Below are positions 29,847 to 39,061 of a stretch of 64,000 bases of DNA, piece by piece. The notes under the pieces were generated by a model. The model made no database searches. It saw nothing but the letters and a program-made list of their open reading frames with translations, and had not been told where the DNA came from. Within the stretch, counting starts at the first letter, position 1. Each line of letters opens with the position of its first letter. The DNA is from Chlorobaculum sp. MV4-Y (GTDB taxonomy: Bacteria > Bacteroidota > Chlorobiia > Chlorobiales > Chlorobiaceae). A program made the translations under genes and the position numbers. Where the stretch lies: assembly GCF_025244685.1 (NCBI RefSeq), contig NZ_CP104202.1, positions 560,323 to 624,322 on the forward strand, written 5' to 3'.

Positions 29847-32800
29847 TCAGGCCAACACCAAAGAAGGAAGCCCATTGACAATCCGCACCGTCTCCACGCT
29901 CACCCGCACCACGCGCTTGACCAGATCGACCATATAGCGCGGGTCGCCGTGCTCGGCGCACCAGTCATTCGGGTCGTTGCGGATGCCGCTGTCCTTGTCC
30001 GTCGTGACCTGGTAGCGCTCCATGACCCATTCGATGGCGGGCTTGCCGTTGACGACATACTCCAGGGCCTCGGGCGGGATGCCGTCCAGGGTGAGGTGAC
30101 CGTTGTAGATAATTGCGCTCTTATCGCCCTTCTTGGGGTAGCGCATTTTCACCACGCGCCAGTCCTCGACGGTGGAAGTGATGACTTCCTGCAAGGGGTA
30201 AGGCTCGATCGTTTCGTAGTGCAGGTGCAGACGGGCCAACTCGCGTCCGGCTTTGCTGAACGCCCAGAAGTCTTCCGCCTTGGCTGGTCGCGGGATACGC
30301 GGCAGCATCTTGCGCAAGTCGGCGGCAAACTTCCTGCGGTAGTCCGGCGCGTGCAGGATGCCGTAGACGTGATAGAACAGGTCTTCCTTGGTGATGGCGT
30401 CATCGCCATAGGCTGCCCGGTAGTCTGCCAGCGCCGCATCGGTGATGGCGTCGCGCCGCACATAGCCGTCGGCAACCGGCTGCGCCTGCTCTGCTCCGAA
30501 AAGCTCCCCGTGGGTCGGCTGCGTGTCAGTGGCCTTCTCATAGACGTAGAGGGGAAAGCATTGGCCTGCTGAAATCAAATGCAGGTTGGGTACGCTATCG
30601 ACCATCAGGCAGGAGAACTCCTTGCTCTCTCCCGCCCCAGTCACCGAGATGGCGAGGTTGGGGTGGCGGGTTGAGGGGAAGAGTTTTTCTTTGAAATACT
30701 CGTTGAACTGCCTGTCGTAATAAAGCCACCCCTTGCTGAACGGACGATACAAGGCAACCCCGATCCTCTCGGTCTCGAAAGCTGCTGTTTTCATCCGAGC
30801 AAGTTGCGCGATCAAGCCTCGCGTCCACTTGATCTTCTTCGGATCGGTGTCGATAAGCCGCTGGGCTGTCTTTTCAGCGTCTTTCCCCGCAGCACGGCAT
30901 TGCTCTCCAAACGCGGCAACCTGGCTGTTATAGAAGTCGATCATGCGCCGCATGTTGGCTTCCAGCGCCTGGCGCGAGAAGTTGTAAACCCAGTCGTCGC
31001 GGCTGGTTTCTACACCGCGTGAGCGTGTCGAAAAAATAGCCTTGTGGTCGTCATCGAGCGCCACAAACCCCTCGAACTCGGGATTACGCTGGTTGATCCA
31101 GTCGCCTGACTCATTGGGCTGGAGCCTCTGCCACGGGATGGCCTCGATGGAGCCGAATTCGGCGATCCGGGCGAGCTTTTCTTCCCGGTCGAGGTAGTCG
31201 CCAATGTCGTGGTAGTTCAGCACGCACTCGCCCTGGTGCGCCGGGTCTTTGACCAGCACCACGATGGCCACGGTGTTGCGCGAGCCTGCGTCAAAGACGT
31301 TGCCTGCCTCCATGCGCCGCTGCTCGCCCTGGGTGCGCGCATTGCCCCGCAGGTTGAACACATACAGATGGCTGAATTCCTGCGTCAGGCATTTGCGCAG
31401 GCCGTCGGCGGTGTTGCCGTCGATGAACGATCCGTTGGTCACGAAGGCCACCACGCCCTCTTTTTGGATGCGGTCGGAAGCCCAGCGCAGCGCCTTGATC
31501 TCCGAGGCGTAGAGGCTGTTCTTGTTCGTCGCGGTGGATTGCGCTGCATAGGTCTTGGCGATGCGGTCGTCGAGCCTGGGGTATTTCTGGTTCTGGTTGT
31601 TGTCGTTGGCGTTCTCTTGCCCGACCGAATACGGCGGGTTGCCCATGACCACGCGGATAGGTTGCTTCCTTTGCCGCTCGACGCGCTCGGTGTTCTCGCG
31701 GGAGAAGATGTCCTCCAGTTTGTACTGTTCTTGCTCGTGGAGCTGGAAGGTGTCGGTGAGCACGATGCCATCAAAGGGCTTGTAGTTCCCGGCTCGCGCA
31801 TGGAAGGCGCTCTCGATGTTGACCGCCGCGATGTAGTAGGCCAGCAGCACGATCTCGTTGGCGTGCAGCTCGTGCTGGTATTTGTGCAGCAGGTCTTCGG
31901 GGCGGATCAGGCCCGATTGCAGCAGGCGCACCAGAAAGGTGCCGGTGCCTGTGAATGGGTCAATGATCTGCACGCCCCGGTCGCCCACGCTGGCCTGAAA
32001 GTGGCGGCGCAGCGCGGCGTCCACGCTGTGCACGATGAAATCCACGACCTCGACGGGGGTGTAGACGATGCCCAGCCGATCGGACATCTTCTTGAAGCCC
32101 TCTTTGAAGAAGGTTTCGTAGAGGTTCTTGATGACTTCCTGGCGCGATTTGTCGCTTTTGGCAAGTGAGACGCGCTCGCGCACGTTGTCGTAAAACTTCT
32201 CCAGATCATCGACTTCGGCATCGACCTCGTGCTTGTCCAGCACGTCGATGATGCGCTGCATGGCCTGCGAGATGGGGTTGTCCCGGGTGAAGGCATGCCC
32301 CTCGAACAGCGCATCGAACACCGGGCGGGTGATGACGTGCTGCACCAGCATGTCGATGGCCTCGCTTTCCTGAATCGAGGGGTTGATGTTCTTGCGCAGC
32401 CCTTTGAGATAGGCATTGAAGGCCCGCTCGGCCTCGCGCTTGGTGAGCAAGTCGCGGATCCGGGCTTCCAGTCGCTCGGCAATCCTCGCCACATCCTTGG
32501 CCCACTCACTCCAGTATTCCCGGTCGCCCAGTTTCTTGGGGATGGCGGCATAAACGGCCTGCTCGATGTCCTCGATGGGCACCAGGGGGAAGTCGATGAC
32601 GGCCTGTTCCCCTGCCCCGGTGCCTGATGTGCCGTCGCCCTTGCCGCGATCCCCGCCAATGACATTCACCCGGCGGCGAAATTCCGCCTCGTCCACCAGG
32701 CGCTCATCGTGGGCGCGCAGCGCCTTGATGACCTTCCAGATGCCCTTGAATTGCGCGTCGCCCTCGATGTAGCTGTTGTAGTCCTTGATCTTGGCCGAGG

Positions 32801-34649
32801 GAATCGCCACCGGCAGGATGATGTAGCCGTTTTTCTTGCCCGGTGCCTTGCGCATGACGCGCCCCACGGACTGCACGATGTCCACGATGGATTCGCGCGT
32901 GTCGAAGAACACCACGGCATCCAGCGCAGGCACGTCCACGCCTTCGGACAGGCAGCGGGCATTGGAGAGGATGCGGCAGTGCTGCTCCTCGATGGCCCCG
33001 CCCGCCTCCCCTTTCAGCCAGTCGAGCTCGTCCTTGCGAATTGCCGCGTTCATGGTGCCGTCCACATGGCGCAGGGCGCAATCCACCATGTCGTGCTGCT
33101 CCGCGCCTGGGGTCTTCTGGTATATCGCCACCAGATCGGAAAACACCTCGGTGGTCTGCTGCGATGCCTTGATCGACTTGGAGAACGCCACGGCGCGGCG
33201 CATGGGCGCGGTGTCGTCGGTGATGTCTTGTTGGTTGCCGTCCTCGTCTATGGATTTCAAGCCCTGCTTGGACAGCCCTTTCCAGCTTCCGATGATCTTG
33301 GTGGCAAAGCTGATGTCCACCGCCTTTTTGTCGTCGATCTTGTAGGCGGCGTTATAGGTGTTGGACAGATGCGCCATGCGCTTTTCGTCCACGGCGACGA
33401 TGAGCACCTTGTATTCGGACAGCAGATCGCGGGCCACGGCCTTGCCAAAGCTCAGGCGGTAGAACTCCGGCCCGAACAGGGCTTCGTCGTCCATCGAATA
33501 CAGCACGGCTTCTTTCTCGCCGGCCTTGGTCTTGGTCGCGTCGTTGTAGATGCGCGGCGTGGCGGTCATGTAGATTCGCTTGGCGGCGCGGATCAGATGG
33601 TTCTGATGCACCTTGGTGAAGTCCGACACGTCTTCGCCCGGCAGCGTCAGGCCCGTGGTGCGGTGCGCCTCGTCGCAGATCACCAGGTCGAACGCATCGA
33701 GCGCGCCGATGCGCTGCGCGTCGATCACGGCCTGGATGGACTGGTAGGTGGAAAACACCACGCTGCGGCGGTCAGTGGACACTTGCTTGAGCGCCTGCGC
33801 GAGCTTTTTCGCGTCGGTCGTGGCGGGATAAGCGAGGTCGTGCGTGCGGATGTCCTCTTCTTCCTTGCCCACCTTGGTGTCGGAACACACGACAAAGGCA
33901 TGGAAGGGATTGAAGGACTCCGCCGTCCATTCGCGCAGGGTTTGCGACACCAGGTAGATCGACGGGGCCAGGAACAGGATACGGCCCTGGGGTGGCGCCA
34001 GTTTCTCGGCCAGGCGCAGGGCGGTGAAGGTCTTGCCCGTGCCGCAGGCCATGATGAGCTTGCCTCGGTCATGGGCCTCAAATCCCTGGACGACCGCGCC
34101 GATAGCTTCGTTCTGGTGGTCGCGCAGCGTTTTCTTTTGGCGCAACACCATGCGCTGCGGGGCATCGATGCTGAAGGCCGACCAGTCCACCGGGCTGTCG
34201 GCCAGTTCGTTGAGGTAGAGCGTGCCCACGGGCACGCTCTGGCCCTGGATCACGTCCTCGGCGTTGCGGCCCCATTTGTCGGAGGTGGAGACGATCAGGC
34301 GGTAGGCGAAGGCGTGCTCCTGACCATCGACCTGAAACACCTTGCTGGAATCCGCCAGAAAAGAGCTGACATGCTCCTTCTTGAGCGGCGTGCCGGGTTC
34401 GTAGAACTTGCACTGGATGGCCCAGTAATGGCCGGTGTCTTTCTCCAGGGCCACCAGGTCGATGCCGGTGTTGTCCTCCTTCCAGCGCCCTGGCCACTCG
34501 TTCCACATCCACACGGCATCGAGCCGGTTGGCGTACTGCGGATCGGTGCGCAGGAATTGCGCCATCATCTTCTCGAAGAGTTTGCCCTTATGAAGCTGAT
34601 CCTTGGAGAGATTGCGGAATTGCTCAAGAATGGTGTGGATGGTGTGCAT
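29847..34649 (-). CDS. Type ISP restriction-modification enzyme (single polypeptide nuclease-helicase-methyltransferase)
   Basis: 1600 residues. Order of parts: an Mrr-like nuclease with Asp 64, Gln 79 and Lys 81 (D-x14-QCK); a superfamily 2 helicase with Walker A ACGTGKT (201-207) and DEAH (326-329); a coupler; an N6-adenine methyltransferase with motif I DPFTGTG (897-903) and motif IV NPPY (1004-1007); and a C-terminal target-recognition region. This layout and length match the LlaBIII-type enzymes, which translocate along DNA after binding an asymmetric site and cut where two enzymes meet. The frame is intact with all motifs seen, so it may be active. It lies between an ISL3 remnant and a Fic-like remnant, which suggests acquisition by transfer. 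Confidence 0.94.
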   Translation of the reverse strand: MHTIHTILEQFRNLSKDQLHKGKLFEKMMAQFLRTDPQYANRLDAVWMWNEWPGRWKEDNTGIDLVALEKDTGHYWAIQCKFYEPGTPLKKEHVSSFLADSSKVFQVDGQEHAFAYRLIVSTSDKWGRNAEDVIQGQSVPVGTLYLNELADSPVDWSAFSIDAPQRMVLRQKKTLRDHQNEAIGAVVQGFEAHDRGKLIMACGTGKTFTALRLAEKLAPPQGRILFLAPSIYLVSQTLREWTAESFNPFHAFVVCSDTKVGKEEEDIRTHDLAYPATTDAKKLAQALKQVSTDRRSVVFSTYQSIQAVIDAQRIGALDAFDLVICDEAHRTTGLTLPGEDVSDFTKVHQNHLIRAAKRIYMTATPRIYNDATKTKAGEKEAVLYSMDDEALFGPEFYRLSFGKAVARDLLSEYKVLIVAVDEKRMAHLSNTYNAAYKIDDKKAVDISFATKIIGSWKGLSKQGLKSIDEDGNQQDITDDTAPMRRAVAFSKSIKASQQTTEVFSDLVAIYQKTPGAEQHDMVDCALRHVDGTMNAAIRKDELDWLKGEAGGAIEEQHCRILSNARCLSEGVDVPALDAVVFFDTRESIVDIVQSVGRVMRKAPGKKNGYIILPVAIPSAKIKDYNSYIEGDAQFKGIWKVIKALRAHDERLVDEAEFRRRVNVIGGDRGKGDGTSGTGAGEQAVIDFPLVPIEDIEQAVYAAIPKKLGDREYWSEWAKDVARIAERLEARIRDLLTKREAERAFNAYLKGLRKNINPSIQESEAIDMLVQHVITRPVFDALFEGHAFTRDNPISQAMQRIIDVLDKHEVDAEVDDLEKFYDNVRERVSLAKSDKSRQEVIKNLYETFFKEGFKKMSDRLGIVYTPVEVVDFIVHSVDAALRRHFQASVGDRGVQIIDPFTGTGTFLVRLLQSGLIRPEDLLHKYQHELHANEIVLLAYYIAAVNIESAFHARAGNYKPFDGIVLTDTFQLHEQEQYKLEDIFSRENTERVERQRKQPIRVVMGNPPYSVGQENANDNNQNQKYPRLDDRIAKTYAAQSTATNKNSLYASEIKALRWASDRIQKEGVVAFVTNGSFIDGNTADGLRKCLTQEFSHLYVFNLRGNARTQGEQRRMEAGNVFDAGSRNTVAIVVLVKDPAHQGECVLNYHDIGDYLDREEKLARIAEFGSIEAIPWQRLQPNESGDWINQRNPEFEGFVALDDDHKAIFSTRSRGVETSRDDWVYNFSRQALEANMRRMIDFYNSQVAAFGEQCRAAGKDAEKTAQRLIDTDPKKIKWTRGLIAQLARMKTAAFETERIGVALYRPFSKGWLYYDRQFNEYFKEKLFPSTRHPNLAISVTGAGESKEFSCLMVDSVPNLHLISAGQCFPLYVYEKATDTQPTHGELFGAEQAQPVADGYVRRDAITDAALADYRAAYGDDAITKEDLFYHVYGILHAPDYRRKFAADLRKMLPRIPRPAKAEDFWAFSKAGRELARLHLHYETIEPYPLQEVITSTVEDWRVVKMRYPKKGDKSAIIYNGHLTLDGIPPEALEYVVNGKPAIEWVMERYQVTTDKDSGIRNDPNDWCAEHGDPRYMVDLVKRVVRVSVETVRIVNGLPSLVLA

Positions 34650-34661
34650 GGCATGATTCCG

Positions 34662-34902
34662 TTATTTATCTTTCTTCGCAGACAGAATGGCGGCTGCATC
34701 CGGGTGACAACCCGCGAGGAAGGCCATCATTTCCGTGGCGTCCTTCGAGCACCGAGGCGTCCCACACGAATTCCGGCAGCATCTTGTGGAAGCGGAAGCA
34801 GACTCGATCAATCGAGTGGGACGGAACGGAAGTCGGCACTGCCGACTTGTCCCATCGGAAACCAAGAGCATCAAACAGAGTCATGTTTTCGCGCCTCATC
34901 AA
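34662..34902 (-). pseudogene. Fic-like N-terminal fragment joined out of frame to another tail
   Basis: From ATG 34902 the first 50 or so residues (MTLFDALGFRWDKSAVPTSV then VCFRFHKMLPEFVWDASVLEG) resemble the start of Fic/DOC-family proteins, up to the conserved V-W-D-A-S-x-L-E-G block that precedes the catalytic domain. Immediately after LEG the frame is lost. A second frame, DATEMMAFLAGCHPDAAAIL and then SAKKDK, stops at 34662, 12 bases before the Type ISP start. This looks like an internal deletion removing the Fic catalytic domain. The Fic call rests on recall of this short block. Confidence 0.45.
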
Positions 34903-35023
34903 TCATTGAACACGGCTTTATGATAGCAATACGCCTTGCCTGTGTCAATCACAAAACACGCTTTTACATCTACTACCGTACGGCTTGGCGGTGCGGGATT
35001 TCAATCACGGAAATCGGATAGCC

Positions 35024-35057
35024 TAAAAAAGTCAGGGCGAGGTTGAACCACGCCCTG
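35024..35057 (-). terminator. Rho-independent terminator of the chlorosome protein gene
   Basis: On the minus strand CAGGGCG, an 11-base loop, CGCCCTG, then ACTTTTTT. A 7-bp GC stem with a U-tract, 39 bases after the stop codon of the chlorosome gene. Confidence 0.85.
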
Positions 35058-35095
35058 GTCATACGATCAAAAGTTTTTCAGCAAGGAATGGTTGC

Positions 35096-35743
35096 TTATT
35101 CGCCTTCAGGTTTATTTTCCGGTGCTGCCGGTGCTGCCGGTGCTGCCGGTGCTGCCGGTGCTGCGGGAGGCTGAGGAGTCATCGCCTTCAACGTGGCGGC
35201 ACCCGATTCGGAGGTGTGCACCACGGGAATCTGCTGCACTACTTTTCTCTTCTCTTCGCCGCTGCCAGCGCCCATGAACATGGGGGGCATTCCCTGCGGG
35301 AAGATGCCGCCTGCGAGCTGGTTGATGCCTGCGCTGACATTGTCGAACAGGTTCTTGACCTGGTTGGAGTTGACCGTCGAGTTCAGGTTCGAGATCATGC
35401 CTGTCCAGAACTTGCCAAGCTCGTTGAACGAGTTCTGGATCTGCTCTGATTTCAGGGTGTTCGTGACTCCTTCGATGATCTGGCCGGAAACTGAATTGAC
35501 GTTGTCGATTATTCCTTTGACCTGATCGGAGTTGATGGTGGTTGTGACCCCTTCGATGATCTGGCCGGTGGCGGAGCTGACCGTGCTGAGCACGCCCTGC
35601 ACGGACTCGATGGTCGAGTCGATCAGAATGCCCATGTTGCCGATCAGATGCGCCATGTCGCCGTTACCGGCGTTGGTATTCGGTGCTCCGGCAGCCGGCT
35701 TGGGCGCCTCGGCGGCGGGCATGTTTGTTTCTTCGGTAGCCAT
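35096..35743 (-). CDS. csmH: Chlorosome envelope protein of the CsmC/CsmH family
   Basis: 215 residues. The central part has two copies of the family motif (TGQIIEGVTTTINSDQVKGI and SGQIIEGVTNTLKSEQIQNS), followed by NSTVNSNQVKNLFDNVSAGI and a glycine/methionine-rich patch GIFPQGMPPMFMG. These proteins sit in the glycolipid monolayer around the chlorosome. Size near 21-22 kDa suggests CsmH rather than the smaller CsmC, but this is from memory of the family. The C-terminus is a tract of Ala-Ala-Pro repeats encoded by a nearly perfect 9-base tandem repeat (35111-35165). It is monocistronic, with a strong terminator. Confidence 0.8.
   Translation of the reverse strand: MATEETNMPAAEAPKPAAGAPNTNAGNGDMAHLIGNMGILIDSTIESVQGVLSTVSSATGQIIEGVTTTINSDQVKGIIDNVNSVSGQIIEGVTNTLKSEQIQNSFNELGKFWTGMISNLNSTVNSNQVKNLFDNVSAGINQLAGGIFPQGMPPMFMGAGSGEEKRKVVQQIPVVHTSESGAATLKAMTPQPPAAPAAPAAPAAPAAPENKPEGE
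35111..35165. repeat. 9-base tandem repeat in the csmH 3' end
   Basis: About five or six nearly identical copies of GGTGCTGCC on the + strand, encoding the A-A-P repeat near the C-terminus of the chlorosome protein. In-frame changes in copy number would lengthen or shorten the tail without breaking the protein. Confidence 0.8.
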
Positions 35744-35898
35744 AATGGTTTGATTTGAAGAGAATTGCGTAGAAGGTTATCCTTGCGGAGCCGTGCTCCT
35801 GTTGGAATTATTATGTTTTAAATATAGTGATAATAATCGAAAAATCGTTTCGTGCTTGAGTATGAAACGATATAGGTGTGGCGTTGGGTGACGGGTTT

Positions 35899-36594
35899 TT
35901 ACCGGATCGAATCGCGGTAAAAAGCGACAATATTCTCCTGGCTGAAGCCGAGGGCATACATCAGGTGGATCGTGCCGAAGATGGCTTGCAGCCTGACCGT
36001 GCCGTTCGTGTGATATTTCCTTGCAGACGTGGTGACCGTCGAGTCGAGAATATGAAATTCGGCTTGGCGCTGGATCCGATCGATGATCTCGATGTCCTCC
36101 ATGATCTGCAACTGCTCGTCGAATCCGCCGATCTGCTCGAATAGCTCTTTCGTGATGAAAAGGGACTGGTCACCGCCCCGGCAGACCGGCAGCGGGAACT
36201 GCGTGAACCAGCCGTAGAGCTGCATGAGCCAGTCCGGATCGTCGAAGGTCATGCGAAAGCAGCCGGCTTCGGTGCCCTGCTCGATGGCGGAGAGAATGTC
36301 GTCGCAGAATGATGGCGGGGGCGTGGTGTCGGCGTGCAGGAAGTAAAGGACTTCGCCCGCCGCCAGCTTTGCGCCGGTGTTCATCTGCACGGCGCGGCCT
36401 TTTTCGGATCGGCAGACGACGACGGGAAATGTCCGGGCAATCGCTTCGGTACGGTCATCGCCCGACACGCTGACGATGATTTCGGTGTCGCCACGTCCGT
36501 CAATCAGGCCGAGCAGCGTTTCGAGTGTGCGGGCGATTCCGGCCTCCTCGTTCCACGCCGGAATGATGACGCTCAGTCTTGGTTTGGCGCCCAT
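35899..36594 (-). CDS. Family 2 glycosyltransferase-like protein (TIGR04283 type)
   Basis: 231 residues with a GT-A fold: SVIIPAWNEEAGIARTLETL at the start, the D-x-D-like LHADTTPPPSF, and the C-terminal IEIIDRIQRQAEFHILDSTV. The paired neighbouring gene (TIGR04282 type) overlaps it by 22 bases, and the two occur together in many genomes, where a rSAM or arsenosugar link has been proposed. No rSAM partner is adjacent here. Sugar donor and acceptor are unknown. A soluble cytoplasmic enzyme is likely, as no membrane segment is seen. Confidence 0.85.
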   Translation of the reverse strand: MGAKPRLSVIIPAWNEEAGIARTLETLLGLIDGRGDTEIIVSVSGDDRTEAIARTFPVVVCRSEKGRAVQMNTGAKLAAGEVLYFLHADTTPPPSFCDDILSAIEQGTEAGCFRMTFDDPDWLMQLYGWFTQFPLPVCRGGDQSLFITKELFEQIGGFDEQLQIMEDIEIIDRIQRQAEFHILDSTVTTSARKYHTNGTVRLQAIFGTIHLMYALGFSQENIVAFYRDSIR

Positions 36595-37190
36595 AAGCCA
36601 CTCGCTTTGAGGTCGTCGAAGGTGTCGATGTCCGAGAGCGCCGGGAGCAGGTCGTACGATCTGCCGTGCTCGCGGATGATGTGTTGCGAGTTGTTCAGCA
36701 CGCTGGAGGTGCTCCAGGTTCTGTTCAGGAACAGCTCAGGGAAGGGGCGCTTCAGAGCCGAGAGGTAAAACCCGCCATCCCGCGCGGGGCCAAGCACTAC
36801 GTCGCAGGCGTCGAGTTTCCGGAACGCGAGATCGAGGATGAACGGGCTGATCTCCGGGCAGTCGGTGCCGATGAGTGCGATGCGGCTGAAGCCGAGCGAA
36901 AAGCCCTTGACGAATGCCCGGTGCATTCGCTCGCCGAGGTCGCTGCCTTGCTGACGCCACGCCTCCGCGCCGCCGGTCAGCAGCAGGTCAGTTTCGGGAA
37001 TGAAGTCGGAATAGGCGATGGCTTTTGATGCATCGACGGTTCCGACAGCCTGCCTGGTCAACTCACGGAGCTGCTCGTAAATCCGCAATGCCTCGGTTTC
37101 GCCAATCGAAGCGGCGAGCCGCGTCTTGACCCGTCCGGCGACAGGGTTTTTCGAGAAGACGATCAGCAGGTTGTCACGTCGGTTGTTCAT
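36573..37190 (-). CDS. DUF2064 / TIGR04282-type nucleotidyl- or glycosyl-transferase-like protein
   Basis: 205 residues resembling small nucleotidyltransferases of the CofC/MobA type. The N-terminal FSKNPVAGRVKTRLAASIGE gives the substrate loop; GTDCPEISPFILDLAFRKLD and DVVLGPARDGGFYLSAL are conserved. It overlaps the following glycosyltransferase gene, so the two products probably act together. The biochemical product is not known for certain, with arsenosugar synthesis proposed for the family. The gene starts 141 bases before the end of crtQ. Confidence 0.83.
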   Translation of the reverse strand: MNNRRDNLLIVFSKNPVAGRVKTRLAASIGETEALRIYEQLRELTRQAVGTVDASKAIAYSDFIPETDLLLTGGAEAWRQQGSDLGERMHRAFVKGFSLGFSRIALIGTDCPEISPFILDLAFRKLDACDVVLGPARDGGFYLSALKRPFPELFLNRTWSTSSVLNNSQHIIREHGRSYDLLPALSDIDTFDDLKASGLWAPNQD

Positions 37191-37294
37191 GCGTGGCGTC
37201 CGTGAGGTTGTCGATGTTGGTCACAGGGGCGGGTTTTACGTCCGCCTTTCGCGACGATGGCGGGGTGACGGTTTCCGGGTGATCCGAGGCAGGA

Positions 37295-37311
37295 GCGGGC
37301 TTGAAGCCCGC
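37295..37311. repeat. REP-like palindrome GCGGGCTTGAAGCCCGC
   Basis: A 17-base near-perfect palindrome in the 140-base gap between crtQ and the DUF2064 gene. It shares the GGCTTGAA(A)GCC core of the REP elements at 11951 and 44163, so it is probably a member of the same family. Confidence 0.55.
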
Positions 37312-37331
37312 CCTTTACGGGAATCCCGCGG

Positions 37332-38693
37332 TTACCGCCCCATCCGCTGGTACAGCTTTTCGGCCACTTGCCGTCCGCTGAGCGCAGCGCCTTCCATCGA
37401 AGCGAGGTAGTGCTGGTCGGTGTAGTCGCCAGCGAGGAAGAAGTTGCGGATCGGGCTGACCTGGTCGGGGCGGTACTGATCGACGTCAGGCACAGCTTTA
37501 TAGACCGACTGCGGAATCTTGACGATGGTCGATTTGAGCAGCTTCGCGTCGCGTGATTTCGGAAAGCGGTCGTGAATCTCCTTCATCACCATCTCCGTGA
37601 TGACCTCGTTCGGCAGGTCGAGCAGCTGGTGCGCCGGAGCGAGCACAAGGCTCATGACACTGCCGCCTGTCGCGCTGCCCATGCCCGCCTGGAAGTCGTC
37701 CGGGCAGGTGATCGAGACGTCGGCAAAGGTGGCGAAGGTGGTGCCCTGCGAGAACATCAGGTTGTCGGTGTCGGTGATCTTCTTGTCGAACCAGAGCTGG
37801 CAGTTGGCAACCGGGCTGCCGACGAACTGGTGCAGGTTTCGAAAGTAGTCGTGCTGGAGCCACTCGTTCGGCACGATCTTTTTGACGCTGTGCACCGGTA
37901 ATGCTGAAATATAGGCGTCGGCCTCGATGGTGTGGCCATCCCTGAGCACAGCACGCTTGATGGTCTGGTCGTCGTTCAGCTCGAAGCGTGACAGGCGAGC
38001 GTCGATGAAGATGCGTCCGCCCTTGCTCTGGATATACTGGCGCATCGGCTCGATCATCGAGTCGCCGGGGTTCTTGCGGAAGAAGGCGAACTTGGTGGCT
38101 GCGTAGTTTGTGCCGAAATATTTGAAAATCGTGATCATCGGGCGGGCGCTGATGACGTTCGGCTCGATGAAGTTCATGGCAAGCGCGATGGCTTTCCAGA
38201 GCTTCTGGAGCGAGTGCTCCGAAGCACCGTGCAGTCGGTGCCACTCGGAGTAGGTCATGTGATCCTGGCTGCGGAAGTACTCCTCGTTGCCGGCAAGCGC
38301 TGGCCAGAGGCCTTTGATGAGCGAGATTTTGTCCCACATGGTGAGAAAGTCCGCCTGCAAACCGCCGACCACCTCGGCCCATGGGCTGGGCAGGTTGGCC
38401 TTCTTGAAGAACGACTGCTTGCCGTCCGGTTCGGCGTAAATCAGCGAGTGCTCCTTCCAGAGGTAGTTGTCCCCCGCGCCGATTCTGTTCAGGTACTCCT
38501 GAAGCTGGGCGTAACCACCGAAAACGATGTGCAGCCCGGACTCTATCGAGTCGCCGTCACTGTCCTTCCAGACCGAAACTTTTCCACCGAGCACCTTGCG
38601 TTTTTCGTACAGCTCGACGCTATAACCGCGATCGACCAGCTCGATGGCTGCGCTGAGACCGGCGACACCGGCTCCGAATATGGCTACTTTCAA
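37332..38693 (-). CDS. crtQ: Plant-type carotene desaturase, probably zeta-carotene desaturase CrtQ
   Basis: 453 residues. The FAD site VAIFGAGVAGLSAAIELVDR opens the protein, with GGKVSVWKDSDGDSIESGLH after it. The C-terminal flavin motif is FFLAGDYTDQHYLASMEGAA. The protein is of the CrtP/CrtQ class of cyanobacteria and plants rather than the CrtI type, as expected for green sulfur bacteria, which make chlorobactene and isorenieratene. CrtQ is preferred to CrtP for gene position relative to other genes as I recall them from Chlorobaculum tepidum; CrtP cannot be excluded by eye. Confidence 0.83.
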   Translation of the reverse strand: MKVAIFGAGVAGLSAAIELVDRGYSVELYEKRKVLGGKVSVWKDSDGDSIESGLHIVFGGYAQLQEYLNRIGAGDNYLWKEHSLIYAEPDGKQSFFKKANLPSPWAEVVGGLQADFLTMWDKISLIKGLWPALAGNEEYFRSQDHMTYSEWHRLHGASEHSLQKLWKAIALAMNFIEPNVISARPMITIFKYFGTNYAATKFAFFRKNPGDSMIEPMRQYIQSKGGRIFIDARLSRFELNDDQTIKRAVLRDGHTIEADAYISALPVHSVKKIVPNEWLQHDYFRNLHQFVGSPVANCQLWFDKKITDTDNLMFSQGTTFATFADVSITCPDDFQAGMGSATGGSVMSLVLAPAHQLLDLPNEVITEMVMKEIHDRFPKSRDAKLLKSTIVKIPQSVYKAVPDVDQYRPDQVSPIRNFFLAGDYTDQHYLASMEGAALSGRQVAEKLYQRMGR

Positions 38694-38806
38694 CGTTGCT
38701 TGGATTGCTTGAGGTTGGAGATGCTGAAAAATATTGCAGAATATAAGGTTTGAGACGCATTTCCGAAAAGGTGACGGGAGTGGCCAGTGGCCAGAATTCC
38801 GGAGGC

Positions 38807-39061
38807 TTACGAAGGATCGTTTGTCTTTTCTTCTCCTTGTCGCTCTTCAGGCTTTTTTTCGGGCTCGTCGGCCTGAAATTTTTTAAGCATTCTGTCAACT
38901 TCGTCGAAGAAGCGGAAACCGAGGTTGAGCGACTCCTTGACAACGAACCGCAGGTCTTGAAATGCAGGCCGGTTATATCTTTCCGGCTGCCGGATCAACC
39001 GGCCGGAGGAATCCGGAGTTTCGTTTTCATCAGCGGAGAACTTTCTGGACAGCTCTTTCAT
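38807..39061 (-). CDS. Small charged protein of unknown function
   Basis: 84 residues. The core FQDLRFVVKESLNLGFRFFD, then EVDRMLKKF, looks like a conserved helical segment flanked by hydrophilic low-complexity ends (EPEKKPEERQGEEKTNDPS). No family is recognised. No strong ribosome site precedes the ATG at 39061. A frame on the opposite strand overlaps it; the minus-strand frame is preferred because its residue use is more protein-like. Confidence 0.5.
   Translation of the reverse strand: MKELSRKFSADENETPDSSGRLIRQPERYNRPAFQDLRFVVKESLNLGFRFFDEVDRMLKKFQADEPEKKPEERQGEEKTNDPS

Noticed and set aside
32709-35021. 770-residue open frame on the + strand opposite the Type ISP gene
   Set aside because: Same shadow pattern; the minus strand has every motif of the enzyme.
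35111-35165. Tandem repeat taken as a CRISPR array
   Set aside because: 9-base units without spacers, inside a coding sequence.
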